64,000 nucleotides of DNA from Herbiconiux sp. A18JL235 (GCF_040939305.1 NZ_CP162511.1:868001-932000); one strand, 5' to 3'. Positions 30,024-41,493 are shown, numbered from the stretch's first letter. Numbers and translations: made by a program. Notes: a model not told the origin generated them from the letters alone.

Positions 30024-31187
30024 ATGAGCGAAGCCCCACCGGAGCAGCGCCGTTCGCGTGCCCCCAGCATCCGTGACGTCGCGAAGCTCGCCGGGGTCTC
30101 GCACCAGACCGTCTCGCGCGTTCTGAACAACCACCCGAGTATTCGCGACGAGACCAAGGCACGCGTGCTGGAGGTGATGGACCAGCTCCAGTACCGGCCG
30201 AACCGCGCGGCCCGCGCCCTGGTCACCAGCCGCTCCCGCACCATCGGCGTGCTCACCTCCTCGCGTGCCGACTACGGGCCTGCGTCGAGCATCCTCGCCA
30301 TCGAGGAAGCCGCGCAGCTCGCCGGCTATCTCGTCATCACCGCCAACGCCGACGGCAACTCGAGCGCCTCGATCGCTCGCGCCATCACCCACCTCATCAA
30401 TCAGTCGGTCGAGGGGATGGTGGTGATCGCGCCGCAGGTGCGGGTCTTCGACACCCTCGCCGAGATGCGGCTCGACCTGCCCTACGTCACCCTCCAGGCC
30501 ACCGGCAGGCTCAACGACCACTCTCTCGCCGTCGACCAGATCGCGGGTGCCCGCGCCGCGACGCGGCACCTCATCGAACTCGGCCATCGCGGCATCTATC
30601 ACCTCGCGGGCCCGCAGGACTGGATCGAGGCTGAGGCGCGCATGAAGGGCTTCCTTCGCGAGATGAGCGACAACGACGTGCCCACCACGGCGCCCATCCT
30701 CGGCGACTGGACCGCCGAGTTCGGCTATTACGCCGGTCGTGAGTTGCTGAGGGTGCGCGACTTCACGGCCATCTTCTCGTCGAACGACCAGATGGCCCTC
30801 GGCCTCGTGCACGCCATCCGCGACGCGGGGCTCGACGTTCCCCGCGACATCAGCGTCGTGGGCTTCGACGACATCCCCGAGGCCGCGCACTTCTGGCCGC
30901 CGCTCACGACGGTCCGGCAGGATTTCGCCGAGCTCGGCCGACGGGCGATCGCGGCTCTCGTGGAGAGCGCTGAGGCGGGAGATGCGGGCGTAGGCACCAG
31001 CGAGGAGCCCGAGCCCGAGCCGGCCCCTGAGCCGCCGCAAGAGCACCGACCGCAGCCGCGCGGTCTGTGGCGGCGTGTGCTGCATCCCGAACCCGAGGCG
31101 GCCTCGCCGGTGGCCGAGGAGGAGCCCGGCGCCGTGCAGCCCGCCCTCGTCGTGCGCAGATCGACTGCGCCCCCCTTCGCAGGCTGA
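30024..31187 (+). CDS. LacI-family regulator of the adjacent sugar locus
   Basis: 387 residues. N-terminal helix-turn-helix IRDVAKLAGVSHQTVSRVLN at residues 16-35, hinge YRPNRAARAL, then a periplasmic-binding-like sensor domain ending LTTVRQDFAELGRRAIAAL near residue 312. It then carries an unusual tail of about 65 residues, rich in Glu, Pro and Arg, with no family counterpart I know. Matching TGTGA(A/C)CG-type palindromes lie at its own promoter and at the araD promoter, so it most likely represses both, with an arabinose-type inducer. Confidence 0.88.
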   Translation: MSEAPPEQRRSRAPSIRDVAKLAGVSHQTVSRVLNNHPSIRDETKARVLEVMDQLQYRPNRAARALVTSRSRTIGVLTSSRADYGPASSILAIEEAAQLAGYLVITANADGNSSASIARAITHLINQSVEGMVVIAPQVRVFDTLAEMRLDLPYVTLQATGRLNDHSLAVDQIAGARAATRHLIELGHRGIYHLAGPQDWIEAEARMKGFLREMSDNDVPTTAPILGDWTAEFGYYAGRELLRVRDFTAIFSSNDQMALGLVHAIRDAGLDVPRDISVVGFDDIPEAAHFWPPLTTVRQDFAELGRRAIAALVESAEAGDAGVGTSEEPEPEPAPEPPQEHRPQPRGLWRRVLHPEPEAASPVAEEEPGAVQPALVVRRSTAPPFAG

Positions 31188-31223
31188 CGACGACGCGTTT
31201 ATCGAAACGAGACATTCGTCGAC

Positions 31224-31300
31224 TTGACAGGGCGATCCCTCGGGGTCTTACTATGTTCGAGATGTGACCGTTCACATCAAGACCGATGTGAACGGTCACA
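31224..31300 (+). promoter_or_regulatory. araD promoter with two mirror-image LacI operators
   Basis: TTGACA (31224-31229) and TACTAT (31249-31254) form a promoter. Immediately downstream are TGTGACCGTTCACA (31263-31276) and its exact reverse complement TGTGAACGGTCACA (31287-31300), centres 24 bases apart. A repressor bound at both would block initiation or early elongation. The nearby LacI gene is the obvious candidate. Confidence 0.75.
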
Positions 31301-31323
31301 CTAGACAAAGGAGTCCCCGGACC

Positions 31324-31389
31324 ATGCAGTACGCCGACCAGTCTTCCCCCCAGCGGGTGGCGGGCATCTCCGCGGGTGGCCTCGCGTGA
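31324..31389 (+). CDS. 21-residue small ORF coupled to araD
   Basis: ATG-initiated frame starting MQYADQSSPQRVAG, preceded by AAAGGAG, ending in a TGA that overlaps the GTG of araD (GTGA). It lies directly after the operators, so it is the first ORF of the transcript. It may be a small protein, a leader that couples translation to araD, or the relic of a truncated first gene. No motif recognised. Confidence 0.5.
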   Translation: MQYADQSSPQRVAGISAGGLA

Positions 31390-32081
31390 GCGGCTTCGGT
31401 CCGGAGATCGAGGTGGGCATCGCGAGACTGCGCGCCGAGATCGCCAAGCTCCACTCCGAGCTCCCGCGCTACGACCTCGTGGTCTGGACGGGCGGCAACA
31501 TCTCCGGCCGCGTCGCCGGCGCCGATCTGTTCGTCATCAAGCCCTCCGGCGTCTCCTACGACGAGCTCGCCCCCGAGAACATGATCCTCTGCGACCTCGA
31601 CGGCAACGTCATCCCCGACACCCCGGGTGCCACGCGTTCCCCGTCGGTCGACACCGCCACGCACGCCTACGTCTACCGCACCCTCCCCGAGGTCGGTGGC
31701 ATCGCCCACACCCATTCGCCGTTCGCGGTCGCCTGGTCGTCGCTCGGTGAGGGCATCCCGTGCATCGGCACCACCGCGGTCGAGGAGTTCGGCCCCGAGA
31801 TCCCCCTCGGCCCCGCCGCCGTCACCGGCGACGGGTCGATCGGGCGCGGCATCGCCGCCACCCTCGCCGAGCACCGCTCGCCCGCCGTGCTGATGGGCGG
31901 GCACGGCCCGTTCACCCTCGGCCCCGACGCCCGTGCCGCCGTGAAGTCGGCGGTTCTCGTCGAAGACGCGGCCCGCGTCGCCTACCTGGCCCGGCAGCTC
32001 GCCGGAGCCCCCCATGCTCAACCGTCCCCTACCGAGATACCGACGAAGAAGTCCCACACCACACGAAAGGAATCACAGTGA
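31386..32081 (+). CDS. araD: L-ribulose-5-phosphate 4-epimerase, class II aldolase family
   Basis: 231-residue zinc enzyme interconverting L-ribulose 5-phosphate and D-xylulose 5-phosphate. The phosphate-binding TGGNISGR and [10 protein letters not shown] segments, the metal pair in [12 protein letters not shown] and the third His in [10 protein letters not shown] are in place. The GTG start overlaps the small ORF; a slightly frayed, basic C-terminal tail overlaps the next gene. It lies with a ChvE-type importer, suggesting L-arabinose use, but isomerase and kinase genes are not in the window. Some class II fuculose-phosphate aldolases look similar. Confidence 0.88.
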   Translation: MSGFGPEIEVGIARLRAEIAKLHSELPRYDLVVWTGGNISGRVAGADLFVIKPSGVSYDELAPENMILCDLDGNVIPDTPGATRSPSVDTATHAYVYRTLPEVGGIAHTHSPFAVAWSSLGEGIPCIGTTAVEEFGPEIPLGPAAVTGDGSIGRGIAATLAEHRSPAVLMGGHGPFTLGPDARAAVKSAVLVEDAARVAYLARQLAGAPHAQPSPTEIPTKKSHTTRKESQ

Positions 32082-33211
32082 AGATCAAGACACTGCTCGC
32101 GGGAGTCGCCGCGGGCGCACTCATGGTCAGCCTCGCCGCCTGCTCCTCTGGCGGCTCCGGCAGCACCGACAGCTCAGGCGGCGGAAGCGGCGACGGCGGC
32201 CTCATCGGCGTCGCCATGCCCACCAAGTCGTCGGAGCGCTGGATCCAGGACGGCAACGCCGTCAAGGAGCAGCTCGAGGCAGCCGGCTACACCGTCGACC
32301 TGCAGTACGCAGAAGACGACATCCCCACCCAGGTCTCGCAGATCGAGAACATGATCACCAAGGGCGCGGAAGCCCTGATCGTCGCCTCGATCGACGGCAC
32401 CACGCTCACCAGCGTGCTGCAGGAGGCCGCTGACAGCGACATCCCCGTCATCGCCTACGACCGCCTCATCCGCGACACCGAGAACGTCGACTACTACGCC
32501 TCCTTCGACAACTACAAGGTGGGCGTGCAGCAGGCCAACTCGGTACTGAACGGCCTCGGCCTCGTCGACCTCGAGGGCAAGGCGACCGACGGAGCCCCCG
32601 CCGGCCCCTTCAACATCGAGCTGTTCGCCGGTTCGCCCGACGACAACAACGCGACGTTCTTCTGGAACGGCGCGATCGACACCCTCCAGCCCTACATCGA
32701 CAAGGGAACCCTCGTCGTGAAGAGCGGCCAGGAGGACTTCGAGCAGGCTGCGACGCTCCGTTGGGACGGTGAGACCGCTCAGAAGCGCATGGAGAACATC
32801 CTCACCTCGACGTACTCCGACGGGTCGAAGGTCAACGCGGTGCTGTCGCCCTACGACGGCATCTCGCGAGGCATCATCTCCGCCCTCACCGACGCCGGTT
32901 ACACGGTGGGTGCCGAATGGCCCGTCATCTCGGGCCAGGACGCCGAGCTCGACTCGGTGAAGGCCATCGAGGCCGGCGAGCAGTACGCCACCATCTTCAA
33001 GGACACCCGTAACCTGGCGAAGGTCGCGGTCGACATGGCGACGGCACTGCTCGAGGGCAACGAGCCCGAGACCAACAACACCACCGACTACGACAACGGC
33101 GTGAAGGTCGTTCCGAGCTACCTGCTCGAGTCGCAGATCGTCGTCAAGGACAACATCGAAGACGTCCTGGTGAAGTCGGGCTACTGGACCGAAGACGAGA
33201 TCAAGGGCTGA
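32078..33211 (+). CDS. chvE: Sugar ABC transporter substrate-binding lipoprotein (ChvE-like)
   Basis: 377 residues from a GTG overlapping the araD stop, with GAAAGG ahead. Lipoprotein signal with lipobox SLAAC and a Ser/Gly linker, then a periplasmic-binding fold: [52 protein letters not shown]. This matches ChvE/multiple-monosaccharide binding proteins that take arabinose, glucose or galactose. It delivers sugar to the MmsA/MmsB pair downstream. Confidence 0.92.
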   Translation: MKIKTLLAGVAAGALMVSLAACSSGGSGSTDSSGGGSGDGGLIGVAMPTKSSERWIQDGNAVKEQLEAAGYTVDLQYAEDDIPTQVSQIENMITKGAEALIVASIDGTTLTSVLQEAADSDIPVIAYDRLIRDTENVDYYASFDNYKVGVQQANSVLNGLGLVDLEGKATDGAPAGPFNIELFAGSPDDNNATFFWNGAIDTLQPYIDKGTLVVKSGQEDFEQAATLRWDGETAQKRMENILTSTYSDGSKVNAVLSPYDGISRGIISALTDAGYTVGAEWPVISGQDAELDSVKAIEAGEQYATIFKDTRNLAKVAVDMATALLEGNEPETNNTTDYDNGVKVVPSYLLESQIVVKDNIEDVLVKSGYWTEDEIKG

Positions 33212-33231
33212 TCGAGCCCTGCTCCGACCGA

Positions 33232-33263
33232 GGCCCCGGCCGCGTGACAGCGCGGCCGGGGCC
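33232..33263 (+). terminator. Hairpin between binding protein and ATPase genes
   Basis: GGCCCCGGCCGCG and CGCGGCCGGGGCC form a perfect 13-base-pair stem with a six-base loop and no T-tract. Placed after the binding-protein gene, it would lower transcription of the downstream transporter genes and protect the upstream mRNA, giving the usual excess of binding protein. Confidence 0.65.
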
Positions 33264-33305
33264 CCGGCCGGTCCCTGGACGAGGCGAGAAAAGGACAACA
33301 GTTCG

Positions 33306-34844
33306 ATGACGGATGATCGCACCAACATTCTGGAGATGCGCGGCATCACCAAGACCTTCCCGGGCGTGAAGGCGCTGCAGGACGTGACGATCCACGTCCG
33401 TCGCGGCGAAGTGCACGCCATCTGCGGCGAGAACGGCGCCGGCAAGTCCACCCTCATGAAGGTGCTCTCCGGCGTGTATCCGCACGGCACCTACGACGGC
33501 GACATCGTCTTCGAAGGCGAGGTGCAGTCGTTCCGCGACATCCGTGATTCCGAGGCCAAAGGCATCGTGATCATCCACCAGGAGCTCGCACTCAGCCCCT
33601 ACCTCTCGATCGCCGAGAACATCTTCTTGAACAACGAGCTCAAGGGCCCGCTCGGTCTGATCGACTGGAACAAGACCAACCACGAAGCCGCGTCGCTGCT
33701 CGCACGCGTGGGGCTGCGTGAGAACCCCACCACCAAGGTGCGCGACATCGGTGTGGGCAAGCAACAGCTGGTGGAGATCGCCAAAGCCCTCTCCAAGCGC
33801 GTGAAGCTGCTCATTCTCGACGAGCCGACCGCCGCCCTCAACGACGAGGACAGCGACCACCTGTTGAACCTCATCCTGCACCTCAAGGAGCAGGGCATCA
33901 CGTCGATCATCATCAGCCACAAGCTGAACGAGATCAAGAAGGTCGCCGACTCGGTCACCGTCATCCGTGACGGCAAGACGATCGAGACGATGGCGAAGAC
34001 GGAGGTGACCGAGGAGCGCATCATCAAGGACATGGTGGGCCGCGACCTCGAGCACCGCTACCCCGACCACACCCCGCACATCGGTGAGGAGATCTTCAGG
34101 GTCGAGGAGTGGACAGCACACCACCCGCAAGACCCGAACCGGGTGATGGTCGATTCCGTCGACCTGAACGTTCGGGCCGGCGAGATCGTCGGCATCGCCG
34201 GGCTCATGGGCGCTGGGCGCACCGAGTTCGCGATGAGCGTCTTCGGCCGCAGCTACGGCTCGCGCATCTCGGGCCGGGTGTTCGTGAAGGGCAAGGAGGT
34301 GAAGACGCGCACCGTCGCCGAGGCGATCGACAACGGGCTCGCCTACGCCACCGAAGACCGCAAGACCTTCGGCCTCAACCTCATCGACGACATCAAGCGC
34401 AACATCTCGATGGCCGCCCTCGACAAGCTCGAGCGCTTCGGCATCGTCGACGACGGCAAGGAGTTCCAGGTCGCCAACGAGTACCGCAAGAGCATGAACA
34501 TCAAGGCTCCCTCGGTGCTGGCGAAGACCGGGAAGCTCTCCGGCGGCAACCAGCAGAAGGTCGTGCTGTCGAAGTGGATCTACTCCGACCCCGACGTCCT
34601 CATCCTCGACGAGCCCACCCGCGGCATCGACGTGGGTGCGAAGTACGAGATCTACAGCATCATCAACAAGCTCGCCGCGCAGGGCAAGGGCATCATCGTG
34701 ATCTCCTCGGAGCTTCCCGAACTGCTCGGCATCTGCGACCGCATCTACGCCCTCTCGGAGGGCCGCATCACCGGCGAGCTCCCGATCGCCGAAGCCGACC
34801 CCGAGTCGTTGCTCAAGCTCATGACCATGGAAAAGCCCCGCTAG
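33306..34844 (+). CDS. mmsA: Multiple-monosaccharide ABC transporter ATP-binding protein (MmsA/GguA)
   Basis: 512-residue protein with two fused nucleotide-binding domains. NBD1: Walker [10 protein letters not shown], signature-like [15 protein letters not shown], Walker [13 protein letters not shown]-loop ISHKL. NBD2: the family's usual altered Walker [10 protein letters not shown], signature LSGGNQQKV and [10 protein letters not shown]. This matches the sugar subfamily (MglA/XylG/GguA), in which NBD1 is the main ATPase. It works with the permease 34 bases downstream. Confidence 0.94.
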   Translation: MTDDRTNILEMRGITKTFPGVKALQDVTIHVRRGEVHAICGENGAGKSTLMKVLSGVYPHGTYDGDIVFEGEVQSFRDIRDSEAKGIVIIHQELALSPYLSIAENIFLNNELKGPLGLIDWNKTNHEAASLLARVGLRENPTTKVRDIGVGKQQLVEIAKALSKRVKLLILDEPTAALNDEDSDHLLNLILHLKEQGITSIIISHKLNEIKKVADSVTVIRDGKTIETMAKTEVTEERIIKDMVGRDLEHRYPDHTPHIGEEIFRVEEWTAHHPQDPNRVMVDSVDLNVRAGEIVGIAGLMGAGRTEFAMSVFGRSYGSRISGRVFVKGKEVKTRTVAEAIDNGLAYATEDRKTFGLNLIDDIKRNISMAALDKLERFGIVDDGKEFQVANEYRKSMNIKAPSVLAKTGKLSGGNQQKVVLSKWIYSDPDVLILDEPTRGIDVGAKYEIYSIINKLAAQGKGIIVISSELPELLGICDRIYALSEGRITGELPIAEADPESLLKLMTMEKPR

Positions 34845-34877
34845 CGCCCGCGCTGACGGAGAGGAGAGAAGAAGACC

Positions 34878-36119
<1,242 letters not shown>

Positions 36120-36136
36120 CCGTCGTTCGTACTCTG

Positions 36137-36201
36137 GTCGCCCCCGGCGCCCGCTCGACCGGCACGCTTCCCGTGCCCGGCTTGCGGGAGCCGGGGGCGA
36201 C
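36137..36201 (+). terminator. Branched hairpin after mmsB
   Basis: GTCGCCCCCGGC (36137-36148) pairs with GCCGGGGGCGAC (36190-36201), enclosing a smaller GGCACG/CGTGCC stem. It stands just before the degenerate ABC gene and may separate its transcription from mmsAB. No T-tract. Confidence 0.5.
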
Positions 36202-36219
36202 TGTCATCGTGAGGGAACC

Positions 36220-37794
36220 ATGAGCGGCGCGATCCACCTTCCCCTGCCCGGAGCGGGTCTCGTGCCCGGCGACACCGAGCTCGTCGCGGTGCCCGGGGAG
36301 GTGCTCGTCGCCGTCGGCGAGAACCGCTCGGGGCTCGCCTCGGTGGCTCAGCACGTCGTCGACCACATCGTGTCGGCCCGCGGGGACGCGCCGGTGTACG
36401 CGTCGATCGGGCGCCGGCGAGGGCTTGTCCCCGGTGCCGACGTGGCCCAGAACGTGTTCATGGGGCGCGAGCGCGTGAGGCGCTGGGGGCCGCTGCGCCT
36501 GGGGATCGACGAGCGGGCGACCCGCGACGACGCTGCGGCATTGCTGGCAGCGCTCGGGTCGACGGTCTCACCGGTCGAGCAGGCCGAGGCGGTCGGGGAG
36601 TTCGACCGCATCGTCGTGGAGCTGGCCCGGGCGCTCGCCCGTGAGGCGGTGCTCATCACCCTCGACGAGCCCACGGCCGATCTCGCGCCGCGCGATGCCG
36701 AGCGGCTGGAGGCGGCGCTCGCCGAGGTGCGGCGGCGCCGGGTGGCCGTGGTGGTGCTGAGCGAGCGGCCGCGGGCGGCGCTCGCGGTCGCCGACCGCGT
36801 GGTGGTGGTGCGCGATGGGGTCGTGGTGGGGGAGCACGCACGGGCTGAGTGGGAGGAGAGCGCGAGGGCGAGTGGTGCCGCGGGCTCGCCTGCGCGCGGC
36901 GACTCGGGCGCGGGCTCCCCGGGTGCGGTTGCCGGAGCGGGGGTCGAGCGGATGCGCGACACGATCTTGCGAGAGATGGTGTCGCGACCGGAGCTGTCGG
37001 TGGCGGTACCGGCACCTTCGCCGCGGGAGGCGAGCGCGCCGGCCGACGGAGACGAGGTGCTCGTCGTGTCGGGGTGGACGGTGGGCGACCCCGTCGACCC
37101 CGGGCGCGAGCTGGTTCACGATGTCGGTTTCTCGGTGCGGGAGGGGGAGGTGCTCGGCATCGCCGGGCTCCACGACTCGGGGAGCTCGGCCCTGCTGCTG
37201 AGCCTCTACGGCCACTCTGAAGGCACCTTCCGGGCCGGCCGCGTCGAGCTGGCCGGGCGGGAGGTCGACACCTCGAGCGTCGAGAAGGCGATCGCTGCGG
37301 GCTTGTTCCTCGTGGCGACGAATCCGCCGCGCTATCGGGTGCGGTTCATCGGGGGGATCGCGATGCCGGTCTCGGCATCGTCCCTCCCGCGCCTCGCACG
37401 AATGGGACTCGTCGACCGCGACAGCGACACCGACCCGGGCGACGGCCTCGGTGGCAGGCTCATGGGGGCCGTGCGCTCGATGAACCGGGGCGGCGCACAG
37501 GCCGATCAGCTGCTCGGGCTTCTGCGCGAGTTCCCCGCCTCCGAGCGCCGGGTGCTGCTGCTCGACGGCCCCGCCGAGGGCCTCACCGCGGCGCAACGTG
37601 CCGAATTGCGGCGGGGCGTCGAGCGCATCCGCGACTCGGGCAAGTCGGTGGTGCTCGCCTCCGACGACCTGGTCGAGCTCTTCACGGTCTGCGACCGCGT
37701 GCTCGTGATGGCCGACGGCCGCGTCACCGGCACCCTCGACACCCGCACCCCCGTCGACCCGCTCACCCTCGCCACCCTCCTCGCCCCCGCCTGA
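36220..37794 (+). CDS. Degenerate tandem ABC ATPase-like protein (probable pseudo-ATPase)
   Basis: 524-residue protein with the two-NBD layout of sugar ABC ATPases but damaged nucleotide sites. NBD1 has GENRSGLAS (33-41) where GENGAGKST is expected, so the essential Lys is Leu39; Walker B LDEPTAD (148-154) is retained, and the LSxGQ signature is replaced by AVGEFDR. NBD2 has GLHDSGSSA (316-324) and LDGPAEG (448-454) instead of DEPTRG, losing the catalytic Glu. The frame is open with no stops and good codon use, so it is not simple decay. It follows mmsAB and may regulate or scaffold that importer; function unknown. Confidence 0.8.
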   Translation: MSGAIHLPLPGAGLVPGDTELVAVPGEVLVAVGENRSGLASVAQHVVDHIVSARGDAPVYASIGRRRGLVPGADVAQNVFMGRERVRRWGPLRLGIDERATRDDAAALLAALGSTVSPVEQAEAVGEFDRIVVELARALAREAVLITLDEPTADLAPRDAERLEAALAEVRRRRVAVVVLSERPRAALAVADRVVVVRDGVVVGEHARAEWEESARASGAAGSPARGDSGAGSPGAVAGAGVERMRDTILREMVSRPELSVAVPAPSPREASAPADGDEVLVVSGWTVGDPVDPGRELVHDVGFSVREGEVLGIAGLHDSGSSALLLSLYGHSEGTFRAGRVELAGREVDTSSVEKAIAAGLFLVATNPPRYRVRFIGGIAMPVSASSLPRLARMGLVDRDSDTDPGDGLGGRLMGAVRSMNRGGAQADQLLGLLREFPASERRVLLLDGPAEGLTAAQRAELRRGVERIRDSGKSVVLASDDLVELFTVCDRVLVMADGRVTGTLDTRTPVDPLTLATLLAPA

Positions 37795-37803
37795 CCCGCC
37801 CGC

Positions 37804-37873
37804 GACCACGTTCTCGCGGACAAAGTCCGTCGAGAACAAAGTTCTGTCGGACTTTGTCCGCGAGAGAGTGGTC
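37804..37873. repeat. Double-hairpin palindromic element, copy A
   Basis: Two adjacent hairpins share the core GGAC-AAA/TTT-GTCC: GTTCTCGCGGAC / GTCCGTCGAGAAC (37810-37837) and a second around CGGACTTTGTCCG. The 17-base arms 37813-37829 and 37848-37864 are also exact reverse complements, so alternative large foldings exist, and GACCAC/GTGGTC close the ends. It lies between convergent genes, where it could act as a bidirectional terminator. Confidence 0.75.
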
Positions 37874-37965
37874 GGGGGTGGGTGGGGTCGTGTGGCTGAG
37901 GGGTGGGCCGAGTGGTTGAGGGGTGGGGCGGGAGGTTGCTGGGTGTGGTCGAACGACCCGCGCCA

Positions 37966-38030
37966 CCACGTTATGACGGACAAAGTCCGTGATAACTCCC
38001 GTCTTCACGGACTTTGTCCGTGAGAAGTGG
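37966..38030. repeat. Double-hairpin palindromic element, copy B
   Basis: A second version of copy A: GTTATgACGGAC-AAA-GTCCGTgATAAC (37970-37996) followed by CTTCACGGAC-TTT-GTCCGTGAGAAG (38003-38027), again closed by CCAC/GTGG. The stems differ from copy A by compensating changes, so the structure, not just sequence, is conserved. This is the pattern of a REP/BIME-type intergenic family. Confidence 0.75.
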
Positions 38031-38076
38031 ATGGGGCCGGGTGGGTGGCGCCCTGGGAGGGGGCGCCAAGGGGCGC

Positions 38077-39279
<1,203 letters not shown>

Positions 39280-39280
39280 G

Positions 39281-40432
39281 TCAGTTCTCGCTGTCGGCTC
39301 GGAGCAGGGCGTCTCGGAAGAGGGCGGCGGAGGCCTCGGGCGGTACGTCGCCGATGAAGGCGCCCATCGCCGCCTCGGATCCTGCCAGGAACTTCAGTTT
39401 GTCGACCGCCCGCCGCGGCGACGTGATCTGCAGCATCAGGCGGATGTCGTCGCGGTGGGCGTGCACGGGCGCCTGGTGCCAGGCGGCGATGTACGGTGTG
39501 GGCGTGTCGTAGAGGGCGTCGACGCCGCGCAGCAGGCGCTGGTAGAGCACGGCGAGTTCGTCGCGCTCGTCGCCCGAGAGCCCGGCGAAGTCGGGAACGT
39601 GCCGGTGCGGGAGCAGGTGGATCTCGAGCGGCCAGCGCGCGGCGAACGGCACGAACGCGGTGAAGTGCTCGCCGCGGAGCACCACGCGGTCTGACTCCTG
39701 CTCGAACGCGAGGATGTCGGCGAACAGGGAAGCGCCGTAGCTCTCGATCGAGGCGATGAGCTTCTGGGTGCGCGGGGTGATGTAGGGGTAGGCGTAGATC
39801 TGCCCGTGCGGGTGGTGCAGCGTGACGCCGATGGCCTCACCGCGGTTCTCGAACGGGAACACCTGCTCGACGCCCGGCAGCTCGGAGAGCGCCGCCGTGC
39901 GGTCGGCCCACGCCTCGACCACGGTGCGTGCCCGTGAGGGCGACAGCGTCGCGAAGGAACCGTCGGTCGACGGGCTGAAGCACACCACCTCGCAGCGGCC
40001 GACCGAGGGCTTCACCCGCCCGAGGCCGACCTCGGCGAGCGAGTCGAGCTCGGCGACGGCCCGCTGGGAGGCGCCGGATGCTCCGGTCACCTCGGCGAGG
40101 TCAGGCCCGAAGGAGGGCGACTTGTTCTCGAACACCGCGACGTCGTAGAGGCTCGGCACCTCGGTGAGGTTCTCGGGAGTCGACGGTGCCAGCGGGTCAA
40201 GGTGCTTCGGAGGCAGCATGACGCGGTTCTGCCGTGCGGCGGCGATGGAGATCCATTCGCCCGTGAGCGGGTCTTGGCGCATCGAGGCGACGGGCGGGCG
40301 CGGGGCGGCCGGGCGCAGGTCGGGCGCCCGCTCGGGGTCGAGGGTGCTGTCGGCGTCGTCGAAGTAGATGAGCTCGCGACCGTCGGAGAGGTGGTGCACG
40401 CGCTTCGTGATGCCGTGGGAGAGCTGAGTCAC
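39281..40432 (-). CDS. galT: Galactose-1-phosphate uridylyltransferase
   Basis: 383 residues from the GTG at 40432 (protein starting MTQLSHGITKRVHHL); the frame extends another 17 codons upstream but across the promoter. It exchanges UMP between UDP-glucose and galactose 1-phosphate through a histidine nucleotidyl intermediate, seen as GVTLHHPHGQIYAYP. HRHVPDFAG and the late HQAPVH provide further histidines of the two HIT-like halves. First gene of galTK, divergent from a DeoR regulator. No galE is present here. Confidence 0.93.
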   Translation of the reverse strand: MTQLSHGITKRVHHLSDGRELIYFDDADSTLDPERAPDLRPAAPRPPVASMRQDPLTGEWISIAAARQNRVMLPPKHLDPLAPSTPENLTEVPSLYDVAVFENKSPSFGPDLAEVTGASGASQRAVAELDSLAEVGLGRVKPSVGRCEVVCFSPSTDGSFATLSPSRARTVVEAWADRTAALSELPGVEQVFPFENRGEAIGVTLHHPHGQIYAYPYITPRTQKLIASIESYGASLFADILAFEQESDRVVLRGEHFTAFVPFAARWPLEIHLLPHRHVPDFAGLSGDERDELAVLYQRLLRGVDALYDTPTPYIAAWHQAPVHAHRDDIRLMLQITSPRRAVDKLKFLAGSEAAMGAFIGDVPPEASAALFRDALLRADSEN

Positions 40433-40486
40433 ACGACGATTACCCCACTTTCGATTCCACAAGTCAAGTCCGGGAAAGGCCAAGCA

Positions 40487-40515
40487 TTGACAACTAAAGC
40501 AAAAGAACCGAAACT
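40487..40515 (+). promoter_or_regulatory. Promoter of the DeoR gene in the galT/deoR divergent region
   Basis: TTGACA (40487-40492), 17 bases, GAAACT (40510-40515); the start would fall at the ATG at 40522, giving a leaderless mRNA. On the other strand TTGACT (complement of 40464-40469) may serve galT. A-rich direct-repeat-like sequence between them is a plausible DeoR site. Confidence 0.5.
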
Positions 40516-40521
40516 CGACGC

Positions 40522-41316
40522 ATGTCCTCCGACTCCGAGCAGCTTCCCGCGGCGGTGCGTCGCGACCGCATCATCGCCCGCGTCCTCGACACCGGGTTCG
40601 TGCGGGTCGGCGAGCTGAGCCGGGAGTTCGGGGTGTCGGAGGTGACCGTGCGCTCCGACCTCGACGCCATCGAGCGCGAGTACCCGATCGACCGCGTACA
40701 CGGCGGCGCGGTGCTGCGGGGCGGCGGAGGCCGCCGGGAGGAGCCGTTCGAGGCGGCGCTCGCCAGCTCGGCCGAGCAGAAGAGGCGCATCGGCCGGGTC
40801 GCTGCCGCCATGGTGTCGAGCGGGTCGAGCATCATCCTCGACGTGGGCACCACCCCGGCCGCCGTCGCCGCAGCGCTCGTCGAGCGCGACGACCTCGACG
40901 ACGTGGTGGTGGTCACGAACAGCCTCACCACCGCGCTCGCGCTCGAGCCCGCCATCCCGCGTCTCACCGTCGTCGTCACCGGTGGCACCCTGCGGCCCCT
41001 GCAGCACTCGCTGGTCGCCCCCTTCGCCTCGAAGGTGCTCGACGAGTTGCACGTCGACCTGGCGTTCCTCGGGGGCACCGGCGTGCATCCGCTCCACGGG
41101 GCCACCAACGTCAACCTCCCCGAGACGGAGCTGAAGCGGCAGATGCTGCTCTCGGCGGAGCGTGCGGTCTTCGTCGCCGACTCCTCGAAGCTCGGAGTCG
41201 TCGACCTCGGGCGCATCGGCGCCATCGAGGAGTTCCACGTGCTGGTCACCGCCGACCCCGAGCCCGGCGCCCTCGACGGCTTCGCCGAACGGGGCCTCGA
41301 GGTCATCGTGGCCTGA
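40522..41316 (+). CDS. DeoR family regulator of galactose genes
   Basis: 264 residues. N-terminal winged helix (RVGELSREFGVSEVTVRSDL) with the family follow-on RVHGGAVL, then a sensor domain related to ribose-phosphate isomerase: ILDVGTTPAAVAAAL, VTNSLTTAL, VTGGTLRP and VADSSKLG. Such domains sense sugar phosphates. Divergent from galTK, so probably represses that operon, with a galactose-derived phosphate as signal. The target is inferred from position. Confidence 0.9.
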   Translation: MSSDSEQLPAAVRRDRIIARVLDTGFVRVGELSREFGVSEVTVRSDLDAIEREYPIDRVHGGAVLRGGGGRREEPFEAALASSAEQKRRIGRVAAAMVSSGSSIILDVGTTPAAVAAALVERDDLDDVVVVTNSLTTALALEPAIPRLTVVVTGGTLRPLQHSLVAPFASKVLDELHVDLAFLGGTGVHPLHGATNVNLPETELKRQMLLSAERAVFVADSSKLGVVDLGRIGAIEEFHVLVTADPEPGALDGFAERGLEVIVA

Positions 41317-41385
41317 CGGCCCGCCCGGCCCCGCGCATCCGGCCCGCTCCGCCCCGCCCCGCGCATCCGCTCCGCCGAGCTTGCC

Positions 41386-41473
41386 TAGACTGGACACGAC
41401 GCCGGCGCCCTCGACCCCGCCGGGTGCTCGCCTCCCTCTCCTCCATCGCCACCGACGGCGGGGCGCGCCCCGC
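41386..41473 (+). promoter_or_regulatory. -10 element and leader hairpin of the Bcr/CflA gene
   Basis: TAGACT (41386-41391) is a good -10. The leader of about 95 bases that follows contains a perfect palindrome GCGGGGCGCGCCCCGC (41458-41473) 20 bases before the GTG start. It could impede initiation or transcription of the pump gene. Confidence 0.4.
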
Positions 41474-41493
41474 AGGAATGCCGTTCTCCCTCC

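Noticed and set aside
40433..40483. 17-codon upstream extension of galT
   Set aside because: It would cross the promoter shared with the DeoR gene, and the GTG at 40432 gives the usual galT N-terminus.
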